64,000 nucleotides of DNA from Clostridiales bacterium (GTDB lineage: Bacteria; Bacillota; Clostridia; Christensenellales; Aristaeellaceae), in the NCBI GenBank assembly GCA_015056415.1, contig SVGJ01000004.1, positions 44,785 to 108,784 on the forward strand, written 5' to 3'. A model generated the notes under the pieces. It saw only the letters and a program-made list of their open reading frames with translations. It ran no database searches and was not told where the DNA came from. The first letter of the stretch is position 1. Every line of letters begins with the position of its first letter. A program made the translations under genes and the position numbers. Of this stretch, positions 41,859 to 50,065 are shown in pieces.

Positions 41859-44147
41859 TCAATCCCCTGCCCAGAACTCCTCCAGGTCCGCTTCCTGACG
41901 CACCTGCCAGTGGGCAGGCATCAGCCGCCGGTAGCCGCTCTGGCGGTAGCGGTCGTCCAGGAGGATGGCCACTCCCATGTCGCTTTCCGTCCGGATGACC
42001 CGACCCACGGCCTGGGCTACCTTCTGCATACCGGGGATCATGTAGGCATAAAGGAAACCGTTTTGCAATGTCTCTTCGTAATAGTCCCGCAGGGTCTCCT
42101 GAAACAGGTTCACCTGGGGCAGCCCCACGCCCACGATGACCACACCGTCCAGCGCGTCGCCGGGAAGGTCGATACCCTCGGCAAAGATACCGCCCAGCAC
42201 GCACAGCGACAGCATGGGCTCGCCACCGGGGCAATAGGGTGCCAGGAAGGCACGGCGTTCCTCGTCTGTCATACCGGAGCGCTGCACCTGGCATGGCAGT
42301 TCCAGCGTCTCCGCTACCCGGTTCATAAAGGCGAAGCTGGGGAAGAACGCCATATACCGCCCGGGCTTGCTTTCCCACAGCCGGCGGATGGCGGCGGCGA
42401 TCTGCCCGCAGGCCGCCTCCCGATGCTGATAGCGGGTGTTCACATTCTGCTGCAGGATCAGCAGATTCTCCGGCGGAAAGGGCGATGGCATGGCAAAGCA
42501 GGCGTCCTCCTCCCCGCCGCCCAGCAGGCGCTTCATGTCCTCCAACGGTTCCATGGTGGCCGAGAAGCACACCACGCCGGAAAGCGGCTCGGTCACCTCC
42601 TGAAAATACGCGCCCACCTCCAGGGCAAAGGCGTGCACCGTGCGGGTCTTACGGCCCTGCCACAGGAAGGCATACTCCGCCGCATCCCGCCGTCTGGCCC
42701 GCAGGAAACTCAGCAGGGCAAGCAGGGTATCACCCAACCGTTCGCCGGCCTCGTCCCAGGGGAAATACTCGTTGGCCGCGGCCATGAAGGCGTCAGCCAG
42801 CTCCGCGGCGGCGTTGTCCAGGCTCTGGGGGATGGCGGGCAGCCGCCCCTCCTCGCCATCTTCCTCCGCAGGGAGATCTTCCAGGGCCTTGAGCACATCC
42901 GTCATGGCCTTGTACAGCCGGTGCTTGCGCCCGGCAGCCTTGCCCACCACGGTACGCAGCTTGCGGATACGCCCGCCCTCGATGGCGCCGGAAAGCATCT
43001 CCCGCACCCGTGAGAGCAGATTGTGCGCCTCATCGATGAGCAGGGTCACATCGGCGTTCCTGTCGAAAATACGCTGGATATGCACCGCCGGATCCAGCGC
43101 GTAATTGTAATCGCAGATGGTCAGATCGGCCACCTCCGCCAGGGACAGGCTGAACTCAAAGGGGCAGACGTTATGCTTGTCCGCCACCCGCCGAATGTTT
43201 TCCGGCGACCAGTCGTCCTCCCGCATGATCTCCTCGATGGCGGCTCCGTCCCGCAGGAAGTGCCCCTTGGCCCGGGGGCAGAAATCCGGATGACAGACGG
43301 TCTGCTCCGGACATTGCTTGTCCTTGGCATTGAGGGTCAGCGTCCACAGATGCAGGGGCTGCCGGCGCATCCGTGCCACAGCCTCCAGCGCACCCTGACG
43401 CTGGGTGGTGCGGGCGGTGAGATAATACACCTGCCCGGTGAGGCCCTCGCCCAGGGCCTTCATGGCCGGAAACAGCGCTGCCACGCTCTTGCCGGTGCCG
43501 GTGGGCATACTGGCAAACAGCCGCCTGCGCAGCCGGATGGCAGTATAGGCCTGCACGGCCATATCCCGCTGGCCGTCACGGTAGCGCTCATAGGGGAAGC
43601 GAAGCGCGTTCAGCGAAGCATTCCGCGCCCGTCGGTGTCCCCGAACAAGCTTCATGCGGCGGATGTAGGGGATCAGCAGGTCGTTGAAGCGCATCCTGCA
43701 TTCCTCCGCTGTCAGCAGCGTGTCGAACTGCCCATGGATGCGCCCCTTACGATCCACATAAGCCACCCGGATGATCACCTGCTCAAGCCCGCGCTCCTGG
43801 CACAGCATATGCCCGTAGCACACTGCCTGAGCCTCGTGGGCAGGAACAGGCGCAAGCGGCGGTTCCCTGTGCTGCCAGATCTTGATCTCCTCAATAACGG
43901 GTACCTCCCCGTCATGGAAGGCGTCCATGCGGCCGGTGATGTGCAGCTCCAGCTCCTCTTCCTCCACGGGAATGCGGATGCCCAGCGGCACCTCGCTCTG
44001 CCAGGCGTCGCCCAGCAGGGATTGTCTGGCCTTGTGACCCAGCATACCCGCCTGCATGTCCTTCAGCGAGCCGCCCAGGCGGAGGATATCATCGCCGTGG
44101 AGAGTGAATTCCACCAGCGTCCGCACCGCCATTCTGATCTTCTCCAC
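41859..44147 (-). CDS. RecB-like nuclease domain fused to a DinG/XPD-type helicase
   Basis: 762-residue DNA-repair helicase starting at GTG after AAAGGAGGTG. The first 180 residues read as a PD-(D/E)xK nuclease (GRMDAFHDGEVPVIEEIK with downstream Gln). The helicase follows: Walker A MPTGTGKSVA, DEAH box LIDEAHNLL, four-cysteine iron-sulfur region (CPEQTVCHPDFC and HNVCPFEF), and motif VI QAVGRVIR. The Cys region is the Fe-S domain of XPD/DinG enzymes, which unwind in the 5'-3' direction. The nuclease-helicase fusion is the unusual point. No recombination genes flank it. Confidence 0.88.
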   Translation of the reverse strand: MEKIRMAVRTLVEFTLHGDDILRLGGSLKDMQAGMLGHKARQSLLGDAWQSEVPLGIRIPVEEEELELHITGRMDAFHDGEVPVIEEIKIWQHREPPLAPVPAHEAQAVCYGHMLCQERGLEQVIIRVAYVDRKGRIHGQFDTLLTAEECRMRFNDLLIPYIRRMKLVRGHRRARNASLNALRFPYERYRDGQRDMAVQAYTAIRLRRRLFASMPTGTGKSVAALFPAMKALGEGLTGQVYYLTARTTQRQGALEAVARMRRQPLHLWTLTLNAKDKQCPEQTVCHPDFCPRAKGHFLRDGAAIEEIMREDDWSPENIRRVADKHNVCPFEFSLSLAEVADLTICDYNYALDPAVHIQRIFDRNADVTLLIDEAHNLLSRVREMLSGAIEGGRIRKLRTVVGKAAGRKHRLYKAMTDVLKALEDLPAEEDGEEGRLPAIPQSLDNAAAELADAFMAAANEYFPWDEAGERLGDTLLALLSFLRARRRDAAEYAFLWQGRKTRTVHAFALEVGAYFQEVTEPLSGVVCFSATMEPLEDMKRLLGGGEEDACFAMPSPFPPENLLILQQNVNTRYQHREAACGQIAAAIRRLWESKPGRYMAFFPSFAFMNRVAETLELPCQVQRSGMTDEERRAFLAPYCPGGEPMLSLCVLGGIFAEGIDLPGDALDGVVIVGVGLPQVNLFQETLRDYYEETLQNGFLYAYMIPGMQKVAQAVGRVIRTESDMGVAILLDDRYRQSGYRRLMPAHWQVRQEADLEEFWAGD

Positions 44148-44166
44148 GGCTGAGCACCTCCTTTAC

Positions 44167-44202
44167 AAAAAACGGGAGACAGCCCCAAAAGACCGTCTCC
44201 CG
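44167..44202 (-). terminator. Terminator after divIVA
   Basis: Minus strand: CGGGAGAC and GTCTCCCG arms, then TTTTTTG. It ends the long division operon before the helicase gene. Confidence 0.9.
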
Positions 44203-44218
44203 ACTTGGTTGAATCGAA

Positions 44219-44761
44219 TCAGAACAGATCGCTGGCCTTCTCGATGGCCTCCTGCTGAGCCTGCAGCAGGGACTCGAACTTGGCGCGATACTCGGCGGCA
44301 GCGGCCTTCAGCGCGGCAACCTGCTTGGTGAGGGTTTCCTTTTCCACGTCCAGGTTTTCCAGCTTGGCAGTGGCTTCCTCCCTGGCCTTGGTCACGATCT
44401 CCTCGGCCTTTGCCTCGGCAGCGGCGATGGTCTCGCGCTTGACCTTCTGGGCCATCTCCAGGATCTCGCGGAAGTCAGAATCCGGCACGTTCTTCTCGGC
44501 AACAGGCTGGGCCACAGGCGCGGGCGTATGCACCGGCATGGAGGTATGCATGATAGGACGGATCTGCTGGGTAGGCGCCTCGACCACAGGACGGGCAGCC
44601 TTGGCGGCGGCCAGCTGCTGCTTCAGCGCGGCGATCTCATCCATCTGGCGGACCATCTCGTCGCAGATGGCGTCGAGGAACTCGTCCACCTCCTGGGGGT
44701 CGTATCCACGGGGCTTGGTCTTAAACTCTTTGGTTTCGATCATTTCAACGGTGATCTGCAT
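44219..44761 (-). CDS. divIVA: DivIVA domain cell-division protein
   Basis: 180-residue coiled-coil protein of the DivIVA/GpsB type that marks curved membrane at poles and septa. The membrane-binding N-terminus has the family motif KPRGYDPQEVDEFLD; a short coiled coil, a proline/threonine-rich linker (about 60-90), and a long C-terminal coiled coil (about 95-175) follow. The ATG follows GAAAGGAG. Last gene of the sepF/yggT/ylmH/divIVA operon, its usual place. Confidence 0.93.
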   Translation of the reverse strand: MQITVEMIETKEFKTKPRGYDPQEVDEFLDAICDEMVRQMDEIAALKQQLAAAKAARPVVEAPTQQIRPIMHTSMPVHTPAPVAQPVAEKNVPDSDFREILEMAQKVKRETIAAAEAKAEEIVTKAREEATAKLENLDVEKETLTKQVAALKAAAAEYRAKFESLLQAQQEAIEKASDLF

Positions 44762-44799
44762 GGTGAAAAGCTCCTTTCCATTACGCCAGACGGCGAATG

Positions 44800-45549
44800 T
44801 TATGATTTTGAAAACACTTCCAGCACAACAGGCAGGCGATCCTTGCGTGTGGGGCTGCCCACTTCCTTCAGGCGGACCCGTCCGAATCCGCGGACCGACA
44901 GCAGCTGACCCTCAGTCAGCAGGCGATCCACCCGCTCCTCCGGCACATGATCCACCATCACACTGCCCTGGCGGATAATCTCTGCCGCCCGGGCGCGCGA
45001 GAGCTTCATGCCGCTGGCCAGTACGCTGTCCAGCCGCACAGAAGCCACGGTGTCCCGCAGCATCGTACCCGACGGGGGCTGGATCACCGGGGGCAAAGCC
45101 AGCTCGGTTACCGTCAGGGTAGCCCGTCCGGCCTGGTTCCATTCCATGGGCAGGCGCGCCGCCATCTCCGGCAGCACATACAGGTACGCGCGATCTTCCT
45201 GGGCGATCATATCGCCGAAGAACGCCCGGTCCATGCCCAGGGCCATCAGGCTGCCCAGCAACGCGCGATGATCCACCGCAGCGAATCTGGCGTTCCACCT
45301 GACCTCCATCCATACGCCGGTGAAGAGCGGCTCTTCATCCGCGGGATAAAAGCAGGGCTGCACCCGTTCCGCCTCCGGCCAGCCGCCGTCGAAGGCGACC
45401 AGCACCCCGGCTTCCCGGGCCGCATGAATAGCCAAAGACCGCTCGGCCCCCGAAAGGAACCGCGCGGCGATAGGGCAAGATCGTTTTTCAGCCCGCTCCG
45501 CAGCCTGTCGCAGGCGCAGGGCCAGCTGCTCCTGGCCATCCAGGCGCAT
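44800..45549 (-). CDS. ylmH: YlmH-like S4-domain RNA-binding protein
   Basis: 249-residue RNA-binding protein. An N-terminal domain of the YlmH type is followed by an S4 domain at about residues 175-240 (ASVRLDSVLASGMKLSRAR, then VMVDHVPEERVDR). YlmH relatives bind ribosomal complexes and help rescue stalled ones. The start overlaps the yggT stop by one base (TGATG), so translation is coupled. It stands between yggT and divIVA as in Bacillota generally. Confidence 0.9.
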   Translation of the reverse strand: MRLDGQEQLALRLRQAAERAEKRSCPIAARFLSGAERSLAIHAAREAGVLVAFDGGWPEAERVQPCFYPADEEPLFTGVWMEVRWNARFAAVDHRALLGSLMALGMDRAFFGDMIAQEDRAYLYVLPEMAARLPMEWNQAGRATLTVTELALPPVIQPPSGTMLRDTVASVRLDSVLASGMKLSRARAAEIIRQGSVMVDHVPEERVDRLLTEGQLLSVRGFGRVRLKEVGSPTRKDRLPVVLEVFSKS

Positions 45550-45824
45550 CAGAAGATCCAGCTGACGATGCCCGAGACGATCTGCAGCAGGACCAGCAGA
45601 ACGATGTGAGACCAGTCGAACTTGTCGAAGCGAGCATTGAACATGGAGGTCAGCAGCTTGCGAAGGGGCTGCAGCGCAGGCTCAACGATGAGGTTCAGCA
45701 GCTCGATCCACTTGTTGGAAGTGGAGGGCTTGATCAGGGACAGCACAAAGTGCGCGATCACCGCCAGGCCATACAGCTCCAGTGAAAAGATAAGAAGCCC
45801 GCCAATAATGCTAAACAGAAACAT
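45549..45824 (-). CDS. yggT: YggT family membrane protein
   Basis: 91-residue YggT/YlmG-type protein with two hydrophobic segments (residues 5-30 and 70-90). Between them is the family motif NLIVEPALQPLRKLL. The ATG follows GAGGAGG. The family is linked to division and membrane organisation through its constant neighbourhood with sepF, without a proven biochemical role. Confidence 0.9.
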   Translation of the reverse strand: MFLFSIIGGLLIFSLELYGLAVIAHFVLSLIKPSTSNKWIELLNLIVEPALQPLRKLLTSMFNARFDKFDWSHIVLLVLLQIVSGIVSWIF

Positions 45825-45841
45825 ATTATTTTCCTCCTCAA

Positions 45842-46897
45842 TTACCTTCCGTAGCCAACGGCGTTGTAGCCGCCGTAGGGCGTGTAATCATCCTGCCGGA
45901 CATTCTCGCGGCGGCCGAAGGTGTACCCCTCCTGCTGACGGCCGTAGCCCTGATTGCGGACGCCGTAGCGGCTCTCGCTGCGGGCGAAGCGGTCACGGCG
46001 GTTGTCCCACTCCTGCTCGGGCCAGCGGTTGGCGATGTCCTGATCGCTGATCTGGCGTACAGCCTTGTAGGGGATCACCATCACGGAGCCGGGGGCCAGC
46101 AGATAGATGCTCTTGGACGCGATGCGGGTGAAGGAGCACTTCATGGCGAAGGCCGCGCCGTAGAGCAGGTCCAGGCAGCGCTGGTTCTCTTCCTCGTCGG
46201 TGATCTGCTCGGTGGAGACGATCACGGACTCGTTATTGCGCATAAACTCGATAATCCGGTAGCACATGCTCACGTTGGCGATCATGGCAATGCGCTCGCA
46301 GTGGCTGTAGGCCTTGCCGTCCTCGCCCACGAAATTGCCGGGCATATAGCTGATGTTATCAGGCTGGGCCGGCACGGTATTCTGCTGCGCGGGCTGGAAG
46401 GGCACCGTGTTGCCATAGCCGTAGGACTGCTGGGGCGCGCCGAAGCCGCCGGGCATCATGTTGTCCATATACGGCTGCTGGGGCTGATCCGGCCACTGAT
46501 TGACATTCTGTTGATAGCCGGTGGGCTGGTATCCCATGGGTTGCTGCGTACTGGTGTAGCCATTCATGGTCGTCTGATAGCCCGTGGGCTGATAACCCGT
46601 TCCCTGATACCCGGCAGTCTGCTGGGGCGCCGCGCCGGTGAAGCCGCCAAAGGCATTGGGCTGCTCCATCTGCTGGGTACCGTCCCAATTCATGCCGGTC
46701 ATCATGGGATCCGTCCGGGGCACGTCGTTCATCGCGGTCTGCTGCATGGTCTCCCGCATGGCACGGTGCTTGGCGGTGTTCGGCTTATAGCCGCTGAAGC
46801 CGCCGTTGGCCATGTTGGATTCCACGTCCTCCTGCCCAAAGGGGCTGCGGGCCTTGATCTTGTCCCACATGGACTGCGTCCAATCCTTGAATGCCAT
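45842..46897 (-). CDS. sepF: SepF cell-division protein with a long repetitive linker
   Basis: FtsZ-membrane anchor of Gram-positive bacteria, 351 residues from the ATG after GGGAGGATT. The N-terminal amphipathic MAFKDWTQSMWDKIKA helix would bind membrane. A 150-residue low-complexity linker follows, with repeated GYQPTGYQ, GYQTT and Q-rich units. The SepF fold lies at about residues 190-290 (SHCERIAMIANVSMCYRIIEF, then AFAMKCSFTRIASKSIYLLAPG), and the tail is rich in Arg. Typical SepF is about 150 residues, so the linker more than doubles it. Confidence 0.9.
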   Translation of the reverse strand: MAFKDWTQSMWDKIKARSPFGQEDVESNMANGGFSGYKPNTAKHRAMRETMQQTAMNDVPRTDPMMTGMNWDGTQQMEQPNAFGGFTGAAPQQTAGYQGTGYQPTGYQTTMNGYTSTQQPMGYQPTGYQQNVNQWPDQPQQPYMDNMMPGGFGAPQQSYGYGNTVPFQPAQQNTVPAQPDNISYMPGNFVGEDGKAYSHCERIAMIANVSMCYRIIEFMRNNESVIVSTEQITDEEENQRCLDLLYGAAFAMKCSFTRIASKSIYLLAPGSVMVIPYKAVRQISDQDIANRWPEQEWDNRRDRFARSESRYGVRNQGYGRQQEGYTFGRRENVRQDDYTPYGGYNAVGYGR

Positions 46898-46927
46898 TAA
46901 TAATCCTCCCAACCGTTGGTGACTGCA

Positions 46928-47614
46928 TCAGGCTCGGGGGCCGAACAATGCGCTGCCCACGCGAACCATGGTCGCCCCATGACGGGCGGCCAGCAGATAA
47001 TCGCCGGACATGCCCATGGAGAGCTCCTCCATGTCCACGCCCTGCACCGCCTCATCCCTGAGACGCTCAAACAGGGTGCGCATATCCGCGAATAAGCCGG
47101 ACAGGAAGGCTTCGTCCCGGGTATTGGGCATCACGGCCATCAGTCCGCGAATGTGCAGACCGGGCAGCTTCGCCGCATCCCGCAGGAAAGGGAGCACTTC
47201 TTCAGGGGGAATACCGCCCTTCTGCTCCTCGCCCGCCGGGGAGACCTGCACCAGCACAGGCATCACACGCTCGTGCTTCTGCGCCTGCCGGTCGATCTCC
47301 TGCGCCAGGGAAAACCTGTCCAGCGAATGAATCAAACATACATCATCTATTATATATTTAACTTTGTTACTTTGCAACCTTCCAATGAGATGAATTTGAA
47401 AATTTTCTCTTAAAAAATCACGTTTTTCCACAATTTCTTGTGTTCTGTTCTCCCCTATATCCACAATACCCAGTTTTGAGAGGGGAAGAATGGTCTCCAC
47501 GGGATGGGTCTTGGTAACGGCGATCAACCGGGGGGTGGGATACCTTCCCGCGGACGCCGCGGCCAGGTTGGCCCGCACCGTTTCCACCCGGCTTTGAAGC
47601 TCCTGAAACTCCAT
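46928..47614 (-). CDS. yggS: YggS family PLP homeostasis protein
   Basis: 228-residue PLP-binding TIM-barrel protein (PLPBP/YggS) that buffers pyridoxal phosphate. The PLP lysine is in IAVTKTHPVE near residue 35, with GENRTQEIVEK, HLIGRLQSNK and the C-terminal SMGMSGDYLLA and VRVGSALFG phosphate loop. The ATG follows GGGAGGTG. A usual member of the sepF cluster (ylmE). Codon use is more AT-rich in one internal stretch (47340-47460) than around it. Confidence 0.95.
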   Translation of the reverse strand: MEFQELQSRVETVRANLAAASAGRYPTPRLIAVTKTHPVETILPLSKLGIVDIGENRTQEIVEKRDFLRENFQIHLIGRLQSNKVKYIIDDVCLIHSLDRFSLAQEIDRQAQKHERVMPVLVQVSPAGEEQKGGIPPEEVLPFLRDAAKLPGLHIRGLMAVMPNTRDEAFLSGLFADMRTLFERLRDEAVQGVDMEELSMGMSGDYLLAARHGATMVRVGSALFGPRA

Positions 47615-47634
47615 GGAAGCACCTCCCGAATCGA

Positions 47635-48855
47635 TCAGAACAGCATCACCGTTTGCCCCTCAAAGAGCAAGCCCTGCTGGATGGCGGAGATATACACATC
47701 CTCGCCGTTACGGAAAATAATGTTCACCGGAATAAAGGACTGATTGGCGCCGTCCACTACCACCACGCCATCGGTATCATCCTGGCGGATCAGCGCGCGG
47801 GCAGGCACGCACAACTGGGACATATAATCGCCCAGCACCGCCTGGCAGGTGCGCATATACAGCACCGGCTGCACGGAGTTCCTGACGGCCAGGCGCACCA
47901 GCAATTCGCCACCGGAGCGGGTGAAGGATTCCACCGTGGCGTTCACCGTGGTGTTTTCAAAGCGTTCCATCTGCAATTCATAGGTCTGGCCCTCCACGGG
48001 ATTCCAGGTGGTGTCCTTCACCAGGAAGAGCACGTACCAAGCGCCGTCCCGCACGGTACGGTAAATGGTGGTCTTGCCCTTCTGAATGGTGGATTTTTCC
48101 GGCTTCTGGCCATTGTACATGGCACGGACCTCCGCTGGGGTGAAGGAGGCGTAATTGGAGGCCGTCAGCCCATACTCATAACCATCGGAATAGAAGCTGA
48201 CGATGGCCTCAGCCGTGGCGGCATAGGGCTTGGTCCAGGAGTCGATGCGCTGCATCTGGGAAAGCTCGTCATCGTAGAGGCGGCTGAGGCGCTGATCGGA
48301 GGAATACTTCTGCTTCAGGTACTGCTGGCGGGCGTCAATGGCGGCGTCCAGCAGCTTCTCCTGATTGGTCAGGCTGCCGCGGGCGCCGTTGAGCAGCTCG
48401 CGCACCTCCTTGGCACGGGTCAGCACGTCGCTTTCCACCCGGGCCATCTTGGCGTCGTAGGTGGTCTCGGCCTTCACCAGCTGCATCTGATAATCACGGA
48501 TCTGGTCGCGGTAATCCTGCAAAGTGGTCATCTCACGGGTGGAGAAGCCCGAGGAATACACATAGCAGATCTCATAGCCGCGCTGCACCACGCTGCCCTC
48601 CTCGGCATGATAATCCACAGAGGTCACACCCTCGGCGTCGTAGGGGGTCTCATCGCGGACGATGAGGCAGTCGCCCTCATAGCGGGCAGAGAGCGTACCG
48701 GCGGTAATCACGGCCGTGGTCGCCGCGGCGGGCGCCAGGGTGGTGTACAGATACCATCCGCAAAAGCCAAAGGCAGCCGCAAGCAGCAGAATCTGGAACA
48801 GATTCAGCTTCTTCTTGGGCGGCTTGGGCGGCTGTGGCGGCGTCATTTGATACAT
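47635..48855 (-). CDS. HlyD-like membrane-fusion/adaptor protein
   Basis: 406-residue protein anchored by one N-terminal helix (residues 20-40) after a proline-rich start. The body has a lipoyl-like half motif (YHAEEGSVVQRGYEICYVY), a long coiled-coil hairpin (about 110-220) and a beta-barrel region near the C-terminus, as in HlyD-type adaptors. No transporter gene is adjacent. Similar proteins stand beside yggS and sepF in many Clostridia, so a link with division is likely. The ATG follows GGAAGGAG. Confidence 0.75.
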   Translation of the reverse strand: MYQMTPPQPPKPPKKKLNLFQILLLAAAFGFCGWYLYTTLAPAAATTAVITAGTLSARYEGDCLIVRDETPYDAEGVTSVDYHAEEGSVVQRGYEICYVYSSGFSTREMTTLQDYRDQIRDYQMQLVKAETTYDAKMARVESDVLTRAKEVRELLNGARGSLTNQEKLLDAAIDARQQYLKQKYSSDQRLSRLYDDELSQMQRIDSWTKPYAATAEAIVSFYSDGYEYGLTASNYASFTPAEVRAMYNGQKPEKSTIQKGKTTIYRTVRDGAWYVLFLVKDTTWNPVEGQTYELQMERFENTTVNATVESFTRSGGELLVRLAVRNSVQPVLYMRTCQAVLGDYMSQLCVPARALIRQDDTDGVVVVDGANQSFIPVNIIFRNGEDVYISAIQQGLLFEGQTVMLF

Positions 48856-48876
48856 GGAAAAACTCCTTCCATCTCA

Positions 48877-49629
48877 TCAGGATTCCCGGGAAGCGCGCCA
48901 ATCATCAGTTTTTTCCCGCAGGCGGGCAAGCACGCGCCGCTCGATACGGGAGACCTGCATCTGGCTCACATTCATCAGCCGGGCGGTCTCACGCTGGCCC
49001 ATGCGGTGGATGAACCGCAACTCCAGCAGCCGGCGTTCATCCGGCGTGACCTGGCTGAAGACCCACTTCAGCCATTCCCGCTGCTCCACCTGCTCGTAAC
49101 CGCCATCGGTCACGCCCAGGCGGGCCTCCAGATCCCGTTCGTCATCATCAGAAATCGTCTCGCTCAGCGAGGATACGTCCGCTGCTTCGCGCTGATCCAG
49201 CCAGGAGAGCAGCTCGTCATAGGTGACGTTCATTGCTTCGGCCACCTCGCGCATGGAGGGCTCGCGCTGCAGCTGCTGGGTCAATCGGTCCTGCACCTGC
49301 TGCATCCTGTACAGCTGAGATCGTGCGTCACGGCTCATGCGCATGATAGATCCCTTGTCACGGATATAGTTGCGCACCTCGCCCGTAATGGTGGGCGCGG
49401 CAAAGGTGGAGAATTTCAGTCCCCGCTCCGGCTCAAAGCGCTCAATGGCCTTCATCAGAGCCATGGCGGCCACCTGCTGCAGATCCTCCAGCTCCACACC
49501 ATGCCCGATAAAGCGCCGGGCAATGGCATGGCTAAGAGGCAGGTAGCCCTCCACCAGCTGCTCCATCAGCCCCGGCGAGGGCGCGCGCGCGTAGCTTTCC
49601 AGCAGCGGCGTTAAGGAGAGTTCGTTCAT
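48877..49629 (-). CDS. Sigma-70 family factor of the SigB/SigF/SigG type
   Basis: 250-residue alternative sigma factor. Region 2 reads DLQQVAAMALMKAIERFEPERGLKFSTFAAP in two blocks, region 3 begins REPSMREVAEAMNVTYDEL, and the region 4 helix-turn-helix is MGQRETARLMNVSQMQVSRIER. It lacks region 1.1. It starts after GAGGAGG, 10 bases behind an RsbW-like anti-sigma. In Bacillus, sigE-sigG lie just ahead of the ylm/sepF/divIVA genes, the same place as here. A stress or sporulation sigma is possible; the sequence does not decide. Confidence 0.9.
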   Translation of the reverse strand: MNELSLTPLLESYARAPSPGLMEQLVEGYLPLSHAIARRFIGHGVELEDLQQVAAMALMKAIERFEPERGLKFSTFAAPTITGEVRNYIRDKGSIMRMSRDARSQLYRMQQVQDRLTQQLQREPSMREVAEAMNVTYDELLSWLDQREAADVSSLSETISDDDERDLEARLGVTDGGYEQVEQREWLKWVFSQVTPDERRLLELRFIHRMGQRETARLMNVSQMQVSRIERRVLARLREKTDDWRASRES

Positions 49630-49639
49630 GCCGTCCTCC

Positions 49640-50035
49640 TCACACCGCCCGGGGCATTGTCAGGTCGATGCGCTGGATGCAGCCGCACTCCGCGGCGGTC
49701 AGTGCCACCTCGGGTACGAGCGTCTCCAGCACAGCCTGGGAAATGGCTGTCCGGTCGGCGCAGTCGCCCTCCCTGCAGCCGGAGAACTCCGCCTCCAGGC
49801 TCACGGTGAGCTTCTCGCCCCGGTCGGCGACGTGCACCTGAATAGCCGTTACCGGGCGGCCCTGATGCAAAAGGCAATCGCAGGCCTCATCGGCGGCGGT
49901 ACGCAGATCGTCCATCTGATCAACGCTGAGATCCTTGAGGATGGCCACGCCGCCCAACGCGGTGCGGATCACCAATGCATAGGCCATTTCGCCGGGTACG
50001 CGCAGGGAAATATCCTGCTGGGTCTGCTCCATCAT
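49640..50035 (-). CDS. Degenerate RsbW/SpoIIAB-like anti-sigma protein
   Basis: 131-residue protein with the size, fold pattern and position of an anti-sigma factor of the HATPase type. The Mg-binding N-box that normally reads ExxxN appears as DEACDCLLHQG, with Cys in place of Asn, and no DxGxG or GxGL motif follows. It therefore probably cannot bind ATP or phosphorylate an anti-anti-sigma. No such antagonist gene is adjacent. The ATG follows AAGGAGG. It is directly upstream of the sigma gene. Confidence 0.7.
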   Translation of the reverse strand: MMEQTQQDISLRVPGEMAYALVIRTALGGVAILKDLSVDQMDDLRTAADEACDCLLHQGRPVTAIQVHVADRGEKLTVSLEAEFSGCREGDCADRTAISQAVLETLVPEVALTAAECGCIQRIDLTMPRAV

Positions 50036-50065
50036 CAGGGCAGCCTCCTTCCTCTTCTTGACTTA

